Translations under genes and position numbers: made by a program
Assembly: GCA_003255025.1 (NCBI GenBank)
Contig: QANY01008225.1
Coordinates: forward strand, 248,001 to 312,000
Direction of reading: 5' to 3'
Length of the DNA stretch: 64,000 bases
From: Datisca glomerata
Taxonomy: Eukaryota; Streptophyta; Magnoliopsida; Cucurbitales; Datiscaceae
Notes under the pieces: generated by a model
Database searches by the model: none
Seen by the model: the letters and a program-made list of their open reading frames with translations, nothing else
What the model was told of the DNA's origin: nothing
Shown here: positions 13,300 to 32,139 of the stretch, in pieces
Position numbering within the stretch: the first letter of the stretch is position 1
Layout of the letters: every line of letters starts with the position of its first letter

Positions 13300-14979
13300 T
13301 CTCTTAAAGTTCTACAAAAAGTCTCAGCTCTCACTAAGTTCAGAGCAGTAGGGAAAATATGAAGAAATATTATTTTGCAGAATAAATTTGTTTGGTTTGA
13401 TCGAGGATTGCAAAATGTGAAGGATCCACGGCTTCATATGTAAGACGTCTTGATTTTTTTTTTTTCGTTTTGACAACATTCTGTTTGGTTGCTGGGAAAC
13501 TGCAGGAAAGAAAAGAAAATATGAGAAAACGGAAGTTTTGGCTTAACATTGCTCTTGTGTGAAGCTGTTTACTTAAAATGAGAAACTGATCTCAGCTCGA
13601 TGGTTGCATAATTTGTTAAGTGATTACAAGCCTTAGACTTGAGGGTTTTCTGATTTTATTTTATTGCTTTTCCTCAGCAACTTAAAAGAGTATTTGTTTG
13701 TTTCTAAAGATGTTTTTTCTTTGTCTAAAAAAATATGCTGATGCTTTGTCTTGTATAAGTTGTCGGGAGTTGGTATTTGATGCAGTTGTCTCGTTTCGTA
13801 TTGAGATGTATAAATCATTGATAGAATCACTTTAATTTTGAGTTGTTTTTGTTTGTATTATGAAGAGATTAGCCACCCACCAGCTGTTAGTTTACATTTC
13901 TAACTTACGAATGACGGTTTGGAGCTTGGATGTGAAACTTGTCACAATTGATGAACAAATAGTCTCTGGTTTAGAAGTATTTGACGTTTTAGGCTTCATT
14001 TTGATCATTCAGTCAAATTGCAGTTATTGAAAAATTGTAAACTTACCATTTGTGTTGTTTTCCATGGTCCGTGTACAAAAATTTCAACACTTGAATATTA
14101 AAAAATATTTTTTTAAGGTGAGATGCATTGAATAGACACAATGGTCCAAATCACATAAGCGTGAACTCTCCCATTCCTTTGAAAAGGAGAGGATCTCTGC
14201 CCTTTTGTGCCTCATCAACATATCTGCATTCTTTGTAGATGAAATGAAAATGGTTAAGTGAATGCTATAATGTATGTAAGTTTCTTGGTGAGTAATGTCT
14301 TTCTTGAACTTTGTAATTAGTAGTCACTAAGAAGTAGGCCATAGAAAAGATTTGACTCTCGTATTATAATCTCATGAGTCATGAATTGGTTTGAACTAAA
14401 ACATAAAATGATATTATCTGAACCTTACCATGTCATTTGTTCGTATTAAGGTGTGTCATCAGATGGAATTGAATGATCTTTAATCTTTTTGGGAAGTTAT
14501 GAGTGAAAAGTGGACATGTTAGTTTTTTGACACAAATATTATGAAGTGTGGGCTTATAAAATTTGACGCTTTATAGAAGCGAGGCTTATGAACCTGGATT
14601 GGACTTGACTTTGTGGGGCAAGATCACTATGCCCAACTTTATACCTCCTTTATAGATTATACTGAAGCCGCCTAATTGAAAATGAGGAGATTTTCAATAT
14701 TTATATCGATTTAACATCGAATATTGAGGATGCATTGCATTACTAAAGTAATGGTTTCTGATAAGCAGTTGTGGATGCATTTTCCACTGGTTAAGGGCTA
14801 TCTATGATCCCTCAATTGTGAAATCTGTTAGTTTCTATGTGGATATGACATGAGTAATATCCAAAACTCTTAATTTCCTTCTTCACCATAATATCTCAGG
14901 TTCTGAAGCTCACTATTTCTAGTTTGAGTTTTACTTTTTGAGGAGGACAAATATCTTGAATTTAATCAGTTGAGCATCG
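13300..14979 (+). promoter_or_regulatory. probable 5' leader of the kinase gene with a leader intron
   Basis: No coding sequence is seen here. A plausible leader intron has a donor GTAAGA at 13440, after GGCTTCATAT, and an acceptor ATATCTCAG ending at 14899, preceded by a pyrimidine-rich run. A second possible acceptor, TTTAATCAG, lies just before the start codon. The start ATG at 14980 begins the first frame that matches group I GSK3 N-termini. Leader introns are common in this family, but this one is inferred from splice signals only. Confidence 0.4.
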
Positions 14980-21504
<6,525 letters not shown>

Positions 21505-23300
21505 ATGATTGTGATGTTCCTCGTCTAACATATATGTTTTGATTACAACGTTATTTACTGACAAATGCTACCTGAATTCTGCTTTCTGCTATAATCATTT
21601 TGATGTTTTTTCTTTTGCTGCGTGAGGCAAGGATGTAAGATTCCAATGGAAGCTTTATTTTACTGATTTCATAGTTAGCAGATGCCAGATGTTTATCCAA
21701 TTGTTGTCCATTTGCACTTTCATATTACCATGTACACCACTGTTGAAAATTCATCTCTTTTGTTCCATTTCCTCGTATTCTTGGACTATATTAAATGGAT
21801 TAATGAGATCGAGAAGCAAATAAATTTAAAAAATTCGATCTCGGGATACTATTTCTCTCTACATTCTAATAGAAAAGATGATCAAAATAGAATTTCTTAC
21901 CATTTATTTTCCTTTCCTCCAAGAGTTGTTGTGTCCAATCATTAACTTAAATTAAAACCCTCTTCTCTCACCTTCTCAAGTTATGGTTGAGATCTTTTCA
22001 AAGCAATTTTCATATACTTCAATCAAATTGCAATTTCAACACTTCTATGTTCTGATCTGATCTAGAGCTCTAAAGTGAAGATGAATAACAACCCAGCTAG
22101 TCAAGTATCTTAACTTATATAGACAAAATATTACAATGCGTGATGAATTTTATATAGACAAAATTGAAACAATATTAACAAATTGCATGGTTTTAAAAAA
22201 AATTTCAATAATGTTGTGTATCAAAGTTCAAAAAAATGCCCCTTAAAAAATATCTCCTGCTCCCTAAAAAATTAACATAATGATATCAAATAATATTAAA
22301 AAATATTAAATTTTCAATACTCTATCATAAATTTTAATTCTCAATACAAATATATAAATATGAGTGTAACATGTTACAGTTATGACAAACTTTAACTCAT
22401 CTCAAAGAACATTTTATACAATGAGGTTTTAGTGGCAGTAGAAGGTGTTGTTGGTAGATTTAATAATGAGTAGTTGAACCCAGCTCATCTCATGTTCATT
22501 TACATTTTTGCACCTAATGTTTTATTATTATTTATGATAATTTTAACTTAATAAGTCATTTCAATCAATATTTTTTCTCGTCAGGGTTGCTATCATTAAC
22601 ATTCATAAAATCAATGTGTATAAATTAGTTACAATAAAAAAAGAAAAATATAAAAAATGTCAGATCCTTCATTTTATAAAAATTATAAGGAGAGACAGAT
22701 GTCAGGTCAATAAGATGAAAATCTTCTATGTGACTATTTGACTTAAAAACTTAGATTACTAAAAATATTTAATTATAAGTGATTTAATTTATTTATTTTT
22801 CATCAAGAATTTTAAGATTGTCACTCTTATTCTTATATTAATAATTCAATGTAAATAAAAAAAATCATTACAAATATACTATAAGTAAAATTTGGAACAT
22901 GGTAGAAATGATTTGAAGTCTTTTTTAGGTAATAAATGATTTTAAAGTTGATTTAATGGTAGCCAAAAAGAAATTAACTTATAAATTGGTCACAAATAAA
23001 ATTGACCAAATCGATATCTACATTATTGTTCCAAAAAAAGAATCAATATATCTACATTAATCAAATGCCAAAAACTATACTAACTGATAATAACTAGAAG
23101 GGAGTAGTTTAAAACAAAAACTAGAGGGAGTTTTCTGTAATTTCTGAATTTTAAGAAGGTCAATTTCTTCGCTCGTTCAGCTTTTTTTATTAATTTCACT
23201 TGAATTTTATAAAATAATAATACGTCAAAATTATAATCGACGGTTGAAAGAGCGAGTACATAATCTCATGGTTAAAAGAAAAACATTAACATTTTAGTTA
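21505..23300. other. kinase 3' flank and intergenic region
   Basis: This holds the kinase 3' UTR, with a possible AATAAA signal at 21819, followed by very AT-rich sequence up to the DRM leader. No conserved coding frame, RNA gene or recognisable mobile element was seen. The open frame at 21682-21945 has no family resemblance and is not called. Confidence 0.5.
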
Positions 23301-23348
23301 TTGTTTTTTCAGAAATCTGATTCTGCAACTTTCTTATTTGGAGTTCAT

Positions 23349-23404
<56 letters not shown>

Positions 23405-24349
23405 CACATACTCTCCTCTAGTGTAATCAGTTTATCTCGGAGAATAATTTTCTCTCTCTAGGATTTCATGCGTTTTCTCTATGCATGAGTCTTTCTCAGT
23501 AAAATGTGTTAGAATTTACGCACCAACCAGTTTCTGCTCGCAGAGGTAATCTAATTTCCCCTTCGAACGGGGTAAATTTTGCTGTAGGAATCACAGATGT
23601 GTCTTTACTTGCTGTAATTAACGTTATGTTACCTTAAGTAGGTGATTAGGAGTTTGTAATGTGTATTTAGTTAACGCTTGCTTGTTTGCCGAGAAAATGT
23701 GGGACAATTAGAAGTTGAATGTAATTTTCTATGAGTTTGTTGTTCAAGTCTATTGTCTTTTGAATAATAACTATAACTATAAGGGTGGGTCACTTTTTGC
23801 CGGCGATGTTTTAGTTAACATTAGGGATTTGGGTTTTAGGTTGAATCCCTCCTAATTTTGGTGGATTTTGTTCTAATTGCTGGATTGGTGCATGAAATAT
23901 TACGTTGAGTTATTGCGATAGCACAGATTTCATTCAATACTTCCTCTATGTAATCAGTTTACTCATTGTCATACTCAGTGGCAACATAGTTGGGGTTGCT
24001 GCGGCTGCGAGGAAATGCTTTGAGGAGAAAGAAGAAAGACTAGCCGTGCGTGAGCACCCTTCGAAGCCTAATCCTAACATATATTTCTGATGCAAACATC
24101 AACATGCTATAGCCAAAGTTTTGTATTCATGGATTAATCCTGCTGTTTTACATTTTAGATATAGGTATCAACTGCGTAATTACTATGTCACATTGTCTCA
24201 AGCAAAAACTTCAAAGTGATGTAACAGTGTTTTCTCCATTTTGAGGTTTTGTGATTAAGGCTCCCTTTTTTCGGCACTTATCCTCTCTTGTAGTTTGAGC
24301 AGGTTGGAGATCTCTACTTGGACCATTATAATATACCACCAAAAGCAAA
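23300..24349 (+). promoter_or_regulatory. inferred 5' leader and leader intron of the DRM gene
   Basis: A donor-like site follows CTCGCAGAG at 23546 (GTAATC). An acceptor-like TTTGAGCAG ends at 24302 after a pyrimidine-rich stretch. This would give a non-coding first exon containing the CT tract and a second short exon 24303-24352 carrying the start codon. A 61-codon frame at 23905-24090, with a hydrophobic segment then a charged tail, lies inside this inferred intron and is unexplained. Confidence 0.4.
23352..23399. repeat. (CT)n microsatellite, about 24 repeats, at the DRM leader
   Basis: A near-perfect CT run lies just upstream of, or within, the inferred first leader exon of the DRM gene. 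CT/GA tracts are common around plant transcription starts and are prone to length change. Confidence 0.95.
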
Positions 24350-27300
24350 ATGGTACTTTTTTTAATTTAAGTTTTATTTTATTTTTACACCTTTATGTTA
24401 CCTCATACTGTTATCGAAAAAAAATCCAATTAACCTTTTTTTTTGTTTTTTGTCTGGTAAACAAGAAAAATTCTATTGCTATTAGTTGATCTGTTAATTA
24501 ATTATAAATTATATATTTTAGTTTACATGTTATGTTCACAAATTAATTTGTGCAGGATGGTAATACGTCTGGTGTTAAATGTGATGACATTGACTGGGAC
24601 ACTGAGGATGAGCTGGAAATTGAGAACTTTCCTTTAGCATCTTGCTCGAGTGTGGTATTTCCAGGTGGAGGAGCCAGTGCGGTCTGTGGGGAGGTAAAAG
24701 CTTTTGCGTCTTGCTTTCACATATTACAATTTTGGAGATAAAAAGTAACTTTGAGCTAGTTGGCATGTATATCACCATGGTTTTGGGCCTCAGCAATTGC
24801 TCAGTAGGCAGCCACACTTTAGAGATACCAGTTTAAGGAAACATGAGAATCCCCTTTCAACAAATGTGCCTTGAAAGAAGGACCAAGAAGAAGGACCTAG
24901 TATTCGCCTATTTGGTGGACCACACAATCTTTTACAATACTTCCATCGATTATAAAGATCAGATGGAGAAAAACAGAAATGGCTTTTCTTAGCTTTGGAT
25001 GTTTGTCTTGTTAAAGGTGTAGCTGGAGTCAAAATGCATTCTCTTGTCCACCATGAGGACTGTCTCAGAGGGTTGTAGAATTTTTTGTCCAGTAGAGATA
25101 TGTTTTTGTGAGGTAGAAAAAGAGAATCATTGAATTTAATTGACTGATCTGCATTTTACCCTTTAACCCATGAATCAAATGATCTATCAAATGGTCCGAG
25201 CATATATTTGTAGAGAGGATATTGTCATTGGTAAGATTAGGCAGTTTAATGTGTTTGTTGCTGACGTTAGCATCCTCTTTTACACCTAGGCGAGCTCATC
25301 TGCAGGTTCATCCAACTCCAGGTTGATTGATCATTTTATAGGAATGGGATTTTCTCAGAAAATGGTTTCGAAAGCAATTGAAGAAAACGGTATTGTTTTG
25401 TGCTTAATACTATAAAGCGTCAATAATGTTAAATCTGAAAGTGTCATTCATTAGTCTGCGTCGATGGACTATACAGGAGATGGAAATACAGACTCGATAC
25501 TGGAAACTCTTCTCACATATTCGGTGAGTTGATACTGCTTGGCTTAAATATGCCCACTTCCTACCCTTCTCCTGCTGTTCTGGTTTCACATGATTTTCTC
25601 TGAATCGCTTAGTTTCTTGTCTACAGGCCCTTGAAAAATCTCCTCAAGATCATCAGCAGCAGATCGACACTGAATCTCCTCAAGATCATCAGCAACAGAT
25701 CGACACTGAAGATTCTTTTTCTGATTATGAAGGAAGCATTTTGGATGATTTCTCAGACATAGATGGTTGTTCTGACATTGAGGTAATTTGGAAGTTTTTT
25801 GTTCCACCAAGTATTGGATTTTTAACCAGTTTATTTACTATTATTGACACTCTGAATTTTACAAGCTTTTGCACCACTTATGTCTATCATTCTTCATGGC
25901 ACCCCGTAGTAGTCAATTCCGTTACGTCCACCGGAATGAACGGAGTATTCCGGTTTTGGGAAGGGATCGGAACGGAACATTCCGATTTTTTGGAATATCA
26001 AATACTCTGTGCTCAGTGATACATGTTCCTATGCATGTCAAAGATTTGTGCTGATGAAGGGAACATCTTTATTGCTGATTATGTGCATATTCAGCTTAGT
26101 AAATGATCTATTGTGCAGGAAATCTTGACTCCAGGGTCCGATGAAGATAATAATTTGATGACCTTGGTGAATATGGGATACACAGTAGATGAGGCTTCAA
26201 TAGCTATAGAGAGATGCGGTGCGTGTTCTCAACATATTAAACTTAACAGTTACTTTCTTCAACTTTTCTCACTTTTGCATCGTTTGCCTATTAACGTATT
26301 CCACAACTATTAGGTTTAGTCACTTGATAATTTTAAATTTTTTTAATAATTTTTTAATCTTTAGGACTCTTGAATTAACCACAAACTTGAGAGTTTAAAA
26401 AAACAACAAACATGAATCATTCATGTGTGAGTTTGATGGCATATTATACTCGATTTACTGTCTTATATTTGGGGACTTCTTTTCTGAGATTTATTCGAGA
26501 CTTCTGAAAACATTGCAGGTCTCCACTCTTCACTTTCGGAGTTGACCGATTTTATATGTGCTGCTCAAATGTCGAAAGCAGCAGATGTGCATCTAGGAGA
26601 CCCCTATGAGGACATAGTAATCTATTGAACCTTTACAGAAGTTTGTATCTTTGCTGATACTTGTTTATCTTCGATTGAACGTACTAGATGACTTTCTTCT
26701 AATGATTTTATGCAGAAGCCTCAGCTCTACAATGGTCATGCTAAGCACAAGAAAAGAAAGCATTTTGATTATGATATGTGGAAAAGAAAAAAACATAGGG
26801 GTCTTGAGAAAAAGATCCTACATGAAGATGATGAAACGATTCGTCTTCCTAATCCAATGATTGGGTTTGGGGTTCCTACTGAATCAGGCCTTAAAGTTAA
26901 TAGAACACTCCCAGAGGCAGCCATTGGGCCTCCCTACTTTTACTATGAGAATGTAGCACTCGCTCCAAAGGGAGTTTGGAATACAATTTCAAGATTTTTG
27001 TATGACGTGGAACCAGAGTTTGTTGATTCAAAATATTTCTGTGCTGCTGCAAGAAAAAGGGGTTATGTTCACAATCTCCCAATACATAACAGGTTTCCTC
27101 TTCTTCCACTTCCTCCACACACCATACATGAAGCATTGCCTATGACAAGGAAGTGGTGGCCTTCATGGGACGCAAGAACCAAATTGAATTGCTTACAGAC
27201 CTGCATTGGCAGTGCAAAGCTGACTGAGAGAATCCGCAAGGCTCTTGAAGACTATGATGGTGATCGGGATCCACCTTTACATGTCCAAAAGTATGTTCTT

Positions 27301-28195
27301 GATGAATGCCGGAAATGGAATTTGGTTTGGGTGGGCAAAAATAAGCTGGCCCCACTTGAGCCTGATGAAGTGGAAATGCTTCTTGGGTTCCCAAGGAATC
27401 ACACAAGGGGAGGTGGAATTAGTAGGACTGATAGATACAAGTCTCTCGGTAATTCATTCCAGGTGACACCTTCTATTGCCTTATGTTGTGGTTGAGGAAT
27501 TCTACATGTTGGGTTAGCTGATTAGTTAGGTTCTAGGGGTCTGAGGCTTGCTGCGTCTCAGGCCTTGAGTTCGAATCCAACGAGTGTCACTATCTTGTGC
27601 ACTTGGGAAAACTCTTAGCGGAGGGCTTATGCACCCTTGGGATTAGTTGGAGCTAAAAAGGCTCCGGCTAATCCAAAAAGAGAAATTCTGACATGATTTA
27701 CTTGTGAAGCAGTTGCTGCCACTGCATGTGTTGCTTACCTTTTTATAAAATTTATTTCAGGTCGACACTGTGGCATATCATCTCTCCGTTTTGAAAGACA
27801 TGTTCCCAGGTGGAATCAATCTTCTGTCTCTTTTCTCGGGGATCGGAGGTGCAGAAGTTGCCCTTCATCGTCTAGGTATCCCTTTGAAAAACGTTGTCTC
27901 GGTTGAGATTTCAGAAGCAAATAGAAATATTGTCAGGAGTTGGTGGGAGCAAACAAACCAGAAAGGGAATTTGATTGATCTAGCCGATGTCCAACAGCTA
28001 AATGGTGACCGTTTGGAGCAGATGATGAACACATTTGGTGGATTTGATCTTGTGGTTGGCGGAAGTCCTTGTAACAACCTTGCAGGTAGCAATAGGCATA
28101 GCCGAGACGGACTCGAAGGCAAGGAATCTTCTCTCTTCTATGATTACTTCCGAATTTTAGACTTGGTCAAGTGTATAATGTCCAAAAATCAATGA
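24350..28195 (+). CDS. DRM2: DRM-type domains-rearranged DNA (cytosine-5) methyltransferase, about 607 aa
   Basis: De novo cytosine methyltransferase of RNA-directed DNA methylation, acting in the nucleus. Exons: 24350-24352 (ATG only, inferred), 24556-24693, 25290-25389, 25477-25523, 25627-25782, 26119-26218, 26519-26616, 26716-27462, 27761-28195; all frames join. Order: acidic N-terminus (DIDWDTEDELEIENF), UBA at about 59-96 (IDHFIGMGFS), acidic linker, UBA at about 161-202 (LVNMGYTVDEAS), basic clusters KHKKRK and KRKKHR, then the rearranged catalytic domain. In that domain the YYENVAL motif (291-297) and SLGNSFQVDTVAYHLSVL come before motif I (LLSLFSGIGG, 484-493) and motif IV (GGSPCNN, catalytic Cys567). 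Arabidopsis DRM2 has three UBA domains; only two are visible here. The start is uncertain: the first conserved exon has no in-frame ATG, and ATG at 24350 directly before a GT donor is the best candidate. Confidence 0.93.
25639..25710 (+). repeat. 36-bp in-frame tandem duplication in DRM exon 5
   Basis: Two adjacent 36-bp copies, differing at one base, encode SPQDHQQQIDTE twice (residues 101-112 and 113-124) in the linker between the UBA domains. The near identity implies a recent event, and the frame is kept. Confidence 0.9.
27497..27695 (+). mobile_element. tRNA-derived SINE in the last DRM intron
   Basis: The insert begins with a tRNA-like head: an A-box-like GTTAGCTGATTAGTTAGG near 27512 and a clear B box AGTTCGAATCC at about 27568-27578. 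A non-tRNA body follows and ends in CCAAAAAGAGAAA. Imperfect flanking direct repeats GAATTCTACATG (27497-27508) and AAATTCTGACATG (27683-27695) look like target-site duplications. The B box was considered as a tRNA gene, but no cloverleaf forms. Confidence 0.72.
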
Positions 28196-29376
28196 TTTTT
28201 TTGTAAAACTAACCCATCTTCTTTAGTTGGATTTAACTTACATTTATGGGATCCTTGTTCTGTCTGTCTAGTTAGTTTTAGCTAAAAATTGTTGGAAAAT
28301 GAGAGCTGTCTTGATGCTTGTAATGTCGTTATGCTTTTCAATTGAAGCAAACTCAAAATGGCATCAATTGCCAGAAGGAACCCGTCAGACTTGGCAAGAT
28401 AAAGTTGTTTTGCTGAGCTGTTTCCTACATTTGTTTTATAATATTCATCTATAAACTATATAACGTGGTTGATGGATATCGTACCAGTGTTCCCTGGAAA
28501 ACTATCTGGTGCTTCATTTTTTATTTGTTACTAGACTGCTACAGTGTTGCAAGTCTCCAAATTAATGGAAAGACAGGATTTCTTCTGATTTTATGGTACG
28601 GTTTCACGGAATGACATTTCCATTGCTACTATGAGTTTGAAATCGGATTCTGAGAAGATTCCATAATTTTGACCAAAGCTCATTGCATTGACTACTTGGT
28701 TTGGATTCCTAACAAATAATTGCATTGACTACTTGGTTTGGATCCGCAAATAACTGATAATGAGATTTCACATTTCTATCTCATTTAGAATGGATTATGA
28801 AAAGTTTAACATGCTCTCAAATTCATATAATATAGAGATTAATAATACTCATTTCCTTAAAATGACATTTTAGTAAAGTTATATGAAAAGTTTAACATGC
28901 TCTCAAAATCATATAATATAGAGATTAATAATACTCATATTCTTAAAATGACATTTTAGCAAAGTTAATATAGTTTGGTTCTAAATCTTTGATTAGTAAA
29001 CACAAATAATCATTCTTATCTCAAATAATTTGATTTTTTATTCTGATTCCTGAAAGTTAATGAACACATTAATTTAATTTTAGATTATGACTCTTAATCA
29101 TTTCATTCTTTATCCGTTTCGTGCCAACCAATTTTAGATGTAAGTAAATGCACCATTAGGATTATTTGTCTTGAGGTAATCTAGATTGCGAAAATGATAT
29201 AAGACTTTGTCACAATGATACGTATAAATTCTTTACATTTTAGCTAATGTGAATCTTTTAAAATTGAGGTGCATCACTTTAAATAAACGTTAGGATATTT
29301 TTCCTTGTCATTTTGTTCGTAATAGGGGTGATTTGTTTTCAACCAATTTTTTGTTTTTTAATTAATTTATAGAAAA
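28196..29376. other. DRM 3' flank with small tandem duplications
   Basis: No coding frame recognised. An 86-bp tandem duplication occupies about 28797-28967 (units starting ATGAAAAGTTTAACATGC at 28797 and 28883). A shorter repeat of GCATTGACTACTTGGTTTGG occurs at about 28684 and 28722. Confidence 0.6.
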
Positions 29377-29758
29377 TATTACACTTTACTTTCTCAAACT
29401 ATCACTAATAGATACTTTAAATCTTAAACTTTAAAACGTTACAGTTTAAACCTTGAATTATCTGAAACTTTTAATTTTAACCCTAGATGTAACCCTACCT
29501 ACTGCAAGTTAATTTTTTAACAAAACGATGTTTTTCTTTATCTGAGACGACATTGATTATGCTATCTCTAATAGAAATAATGATGTCGTCTCAGATAGAA
29601 AAAATGACATAGTTTTGTTAAAAATTACATTGCAGTAGATGAAGTTATATATATGGTTAAAATTATAAGTTTTAGATAATTTAATGTTTAAACTGTAACG
29701 TTTTAAAGTTTAAAATTTAAAATCTCTATTAGTGATAGTTTGAGTAGGTAAACTATTA
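29377..29758. mobile_element. palindromic MITE, 372 bp
   Basis: Nearly the whole element is one inverted repeat. It runs from CACTTTACTTTCTC (29382) to its counterpart ending at 29753, with CAAACTATCACTAATAGA against TCTATTAGTGATAGTTTG and a centre of TCTGAGACGACAT against ATG(A)TGTCGTCTCAGA. TATTA flanks both sides (29377-29381 and 29754-29758), although this is weak evidence in AT-rich DNA. No ORF. The transcript of either strand would form a long hairpin. Confidence 0.75.
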
Positions 29759-31121
29759 TTTGTTTTTATTTTTAATTATAGTATTTATTACAATTATAAA
29801 TGGCACTTTGGCACAATAAACTTCACATATATGTCGTTGATGTAAGATATCTAAAAGTCCTGATATAGTTGAACTGAAATAGAAAATAATAGATATTTTT
29901 TTATTTTGTTATCAATTCGACTCGATATGAACAATCCATATCTCAACGAACGTTATAGATGAATCGAATTGTCATCTTCGGTTAGTTAGCTAGCGAAATA
30001 CAATCTGAATTCCAAGTAAAGTCAGATAATATTTCTAATATCCTGTCATATGGTTCTAGCTTACAACCAAACATATTATGCTTGCCATGCATCTCATTTT
30101 CTCTTAATCACATTTTTCAACTATCTTAAGATTTTGTAACATAATATTCTTTTATACAAAACAATCATTTAAAGTGGATTTTAATCATTTTATAACTACT
30201 TTGTACAATACAAAGATTTAATAACTCGAAATGTTATGGCACCTGTATGATGAATTGATAACCCAACAAATTATATTAATAGAGTAATTCTAGACTGATT
30301 AAGTTATCGATCAAATTTTTATGATCAAATAATGCATTATTCATTTGTACGTTGATGTTTTACTACCATCTCTAATCTCTAATCTATAATATATTAAAAC
30401 TCACAAGACAATGAGAATCATTTTTGGATCCTTTTGTCCAACCATGAATCTTAAATTTTCTTAAATGACAATCAATATATTAATTCATTAATAAAATTTA
30501 AGTATTTATTTTTCATAAACATCCACAATACAATTAATTAATTGCTTTGAATAAGTTATCTTAAATTAAATTTACATTATTTTCTATTACACATTTAGAC
30601 TAAAACAATTAATTTTGAAAAACTTAATTGAATACTTAAGATTTTGGTTCGAATATCTAGACCAACTTTAAAAAAGATTGATGCGTCACAAATATAGATC
30701 ATATATTATAGGTTAATAACGCACCTATCTATAAGACATTAAAAGTCACATGAAAACAAAAATAATTTATGGATGATTTTATATGAGCTATTTATTATTG
30801 GTATCATTTGTTATTTGATACATTTAAATGTGATTGATTGACAAATATAATTTTACATACATTTAGTGGGCTCACTTAATAAAATTAAATAAAAATAATT
30901 TAATCATTTTTTAATATCATAATTATTAATTTTGATTAATTAATAATTAATTAAGATACTTTTTAAGGTTACTCGTAAAAATATTACTTTATTTATAATA
31001 TTTAAATTACATTATTAACATTGTTCTTTGACTAATATAAATAATTTTGTTTCATCAATTTGTCATATTCATAAAAAATGAGTATCATATTAACATATAG
31101 CTTCTCTTATTCAAAAGTATA
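29759..31121. other. AT-rich intergenic sequence
   Basis: No gene recognised. TCTATAATATATTAAAACTC at about 30385 resembles a Helitron 5' end, but no matching 3' end was found before the gypsy element. Confidence 0.4.
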
Positions 31122-31844
31122 TGTTATGAGCATTCCTTAACTACCAACCATAGGGCGCCATGTGGCGTGCCACATGGATGGTTTTTTACATTAGAAAAAT
31201 GAGGTTTGAGGCTCGAGCCCTCTAAGGGGAGGAGACTGACTTAGCCAGGTCAGTCTCCCAGGAGCTCGGGCCACACTGACCAGTACAGACTAAAAACGAG
31301 GTGAATGAGGTCTAACGCAAGGGCGCAGTTAGTCCTAAGATAGGCACCGCCATTACTTGTTGAAAACAACGTTCTACACGACATCATCCTATTTGAGATA
31401 AGTGTCAGTCAGGGTCAAATCGCCATGATGAAGCGTCAAGTCAGCCCTCAAGTGGTTGCATCAACCACGTCCGGCATGATTGAGAGCATATCAACATTAA
31501 ATGTATGCTCCTTTATGTCAGCTCGGGGGTAAAGGCATTAAAGGTCTCCCTAACTCGTCAAATAGAAAGAAGGTCGTCACTTCACCAAAGCTTCCTCGAC
31601 ATGCATCATTCTATAAGGTTTTAGGTATACATACCACATCTACAACAGTGTGAGGTGAGTAACTCTTCCCTAAGAAAAACTATGCCAAAGTTACTATAGG
31701 ATACTGACTTAGGCATCAGAGGCTCTTAGGCGAGGACCCCCCCTCCGGTTCTCTTCGTCTTAAGAGTTCTTCATCTGTGTTTTACAGATTTTTAGGCTGA
31801 GAGAGTTTACGCAGATGGAGATTGCACCAGGCATCACTGTATCA
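31122..31844 (+). repeat. 5' LTR of the gypsy element
   Basis: It begins TGTTATGAGCATTCC and ends in CACTGTATCA, followed within 20 bp by the primer-binding region. It pairs with 41669-42379. Confidence 0.8.
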
Positions 31845-32139
31845 TTTTTTTTGTATAAAAAGTTGGCACCGTCTGTGAGAAAGATAACTAAACAACTTTT
31901 CCCTCCAAAACACTTGAGATCGTTTACTCCCTATTAAGGCATGATGAGTCTAACATCCTCATCCCCCCTTGGATGAAGTTCAAGATGAAAGGGAAGATAT
32001 GCCTTCCTCCTCATCGAGAGAAGAACCTTCTACCGCCGCACTAGTCAGATGGCGGAAGAAGAAAGACACGGTGAGCTCACTCTCTAGGGTCGTAAAAAAC
32101 TAAGGAATGAAATGATGGCCCTCCCTGATGTTGTAACGA

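Noticed and set aside
25890..26010. Repeated CCGGAATG/GGAACGGAAC words in a DRM intron as a mobile element
   Set aside because: No terminal repeats or target duplication could be found; left as intron sequence.
26897..27406. Minus-strand frames within DRM exon 8
   Set aside because: Shadows of a strongly conserved + strand coding exon.
27560..27580. tRNA gene at the GTTCGAATCC B box
   Set aside because: No cloverleaf or acceptor stem can be drawn; structure and flanking repeats fit a SINE.
30385..31121. Second Helitron beginning TCTATAATATATTAAAACTC
   Set aside because: No CTRR 3' end or hairpin found before the gypsy LTR.
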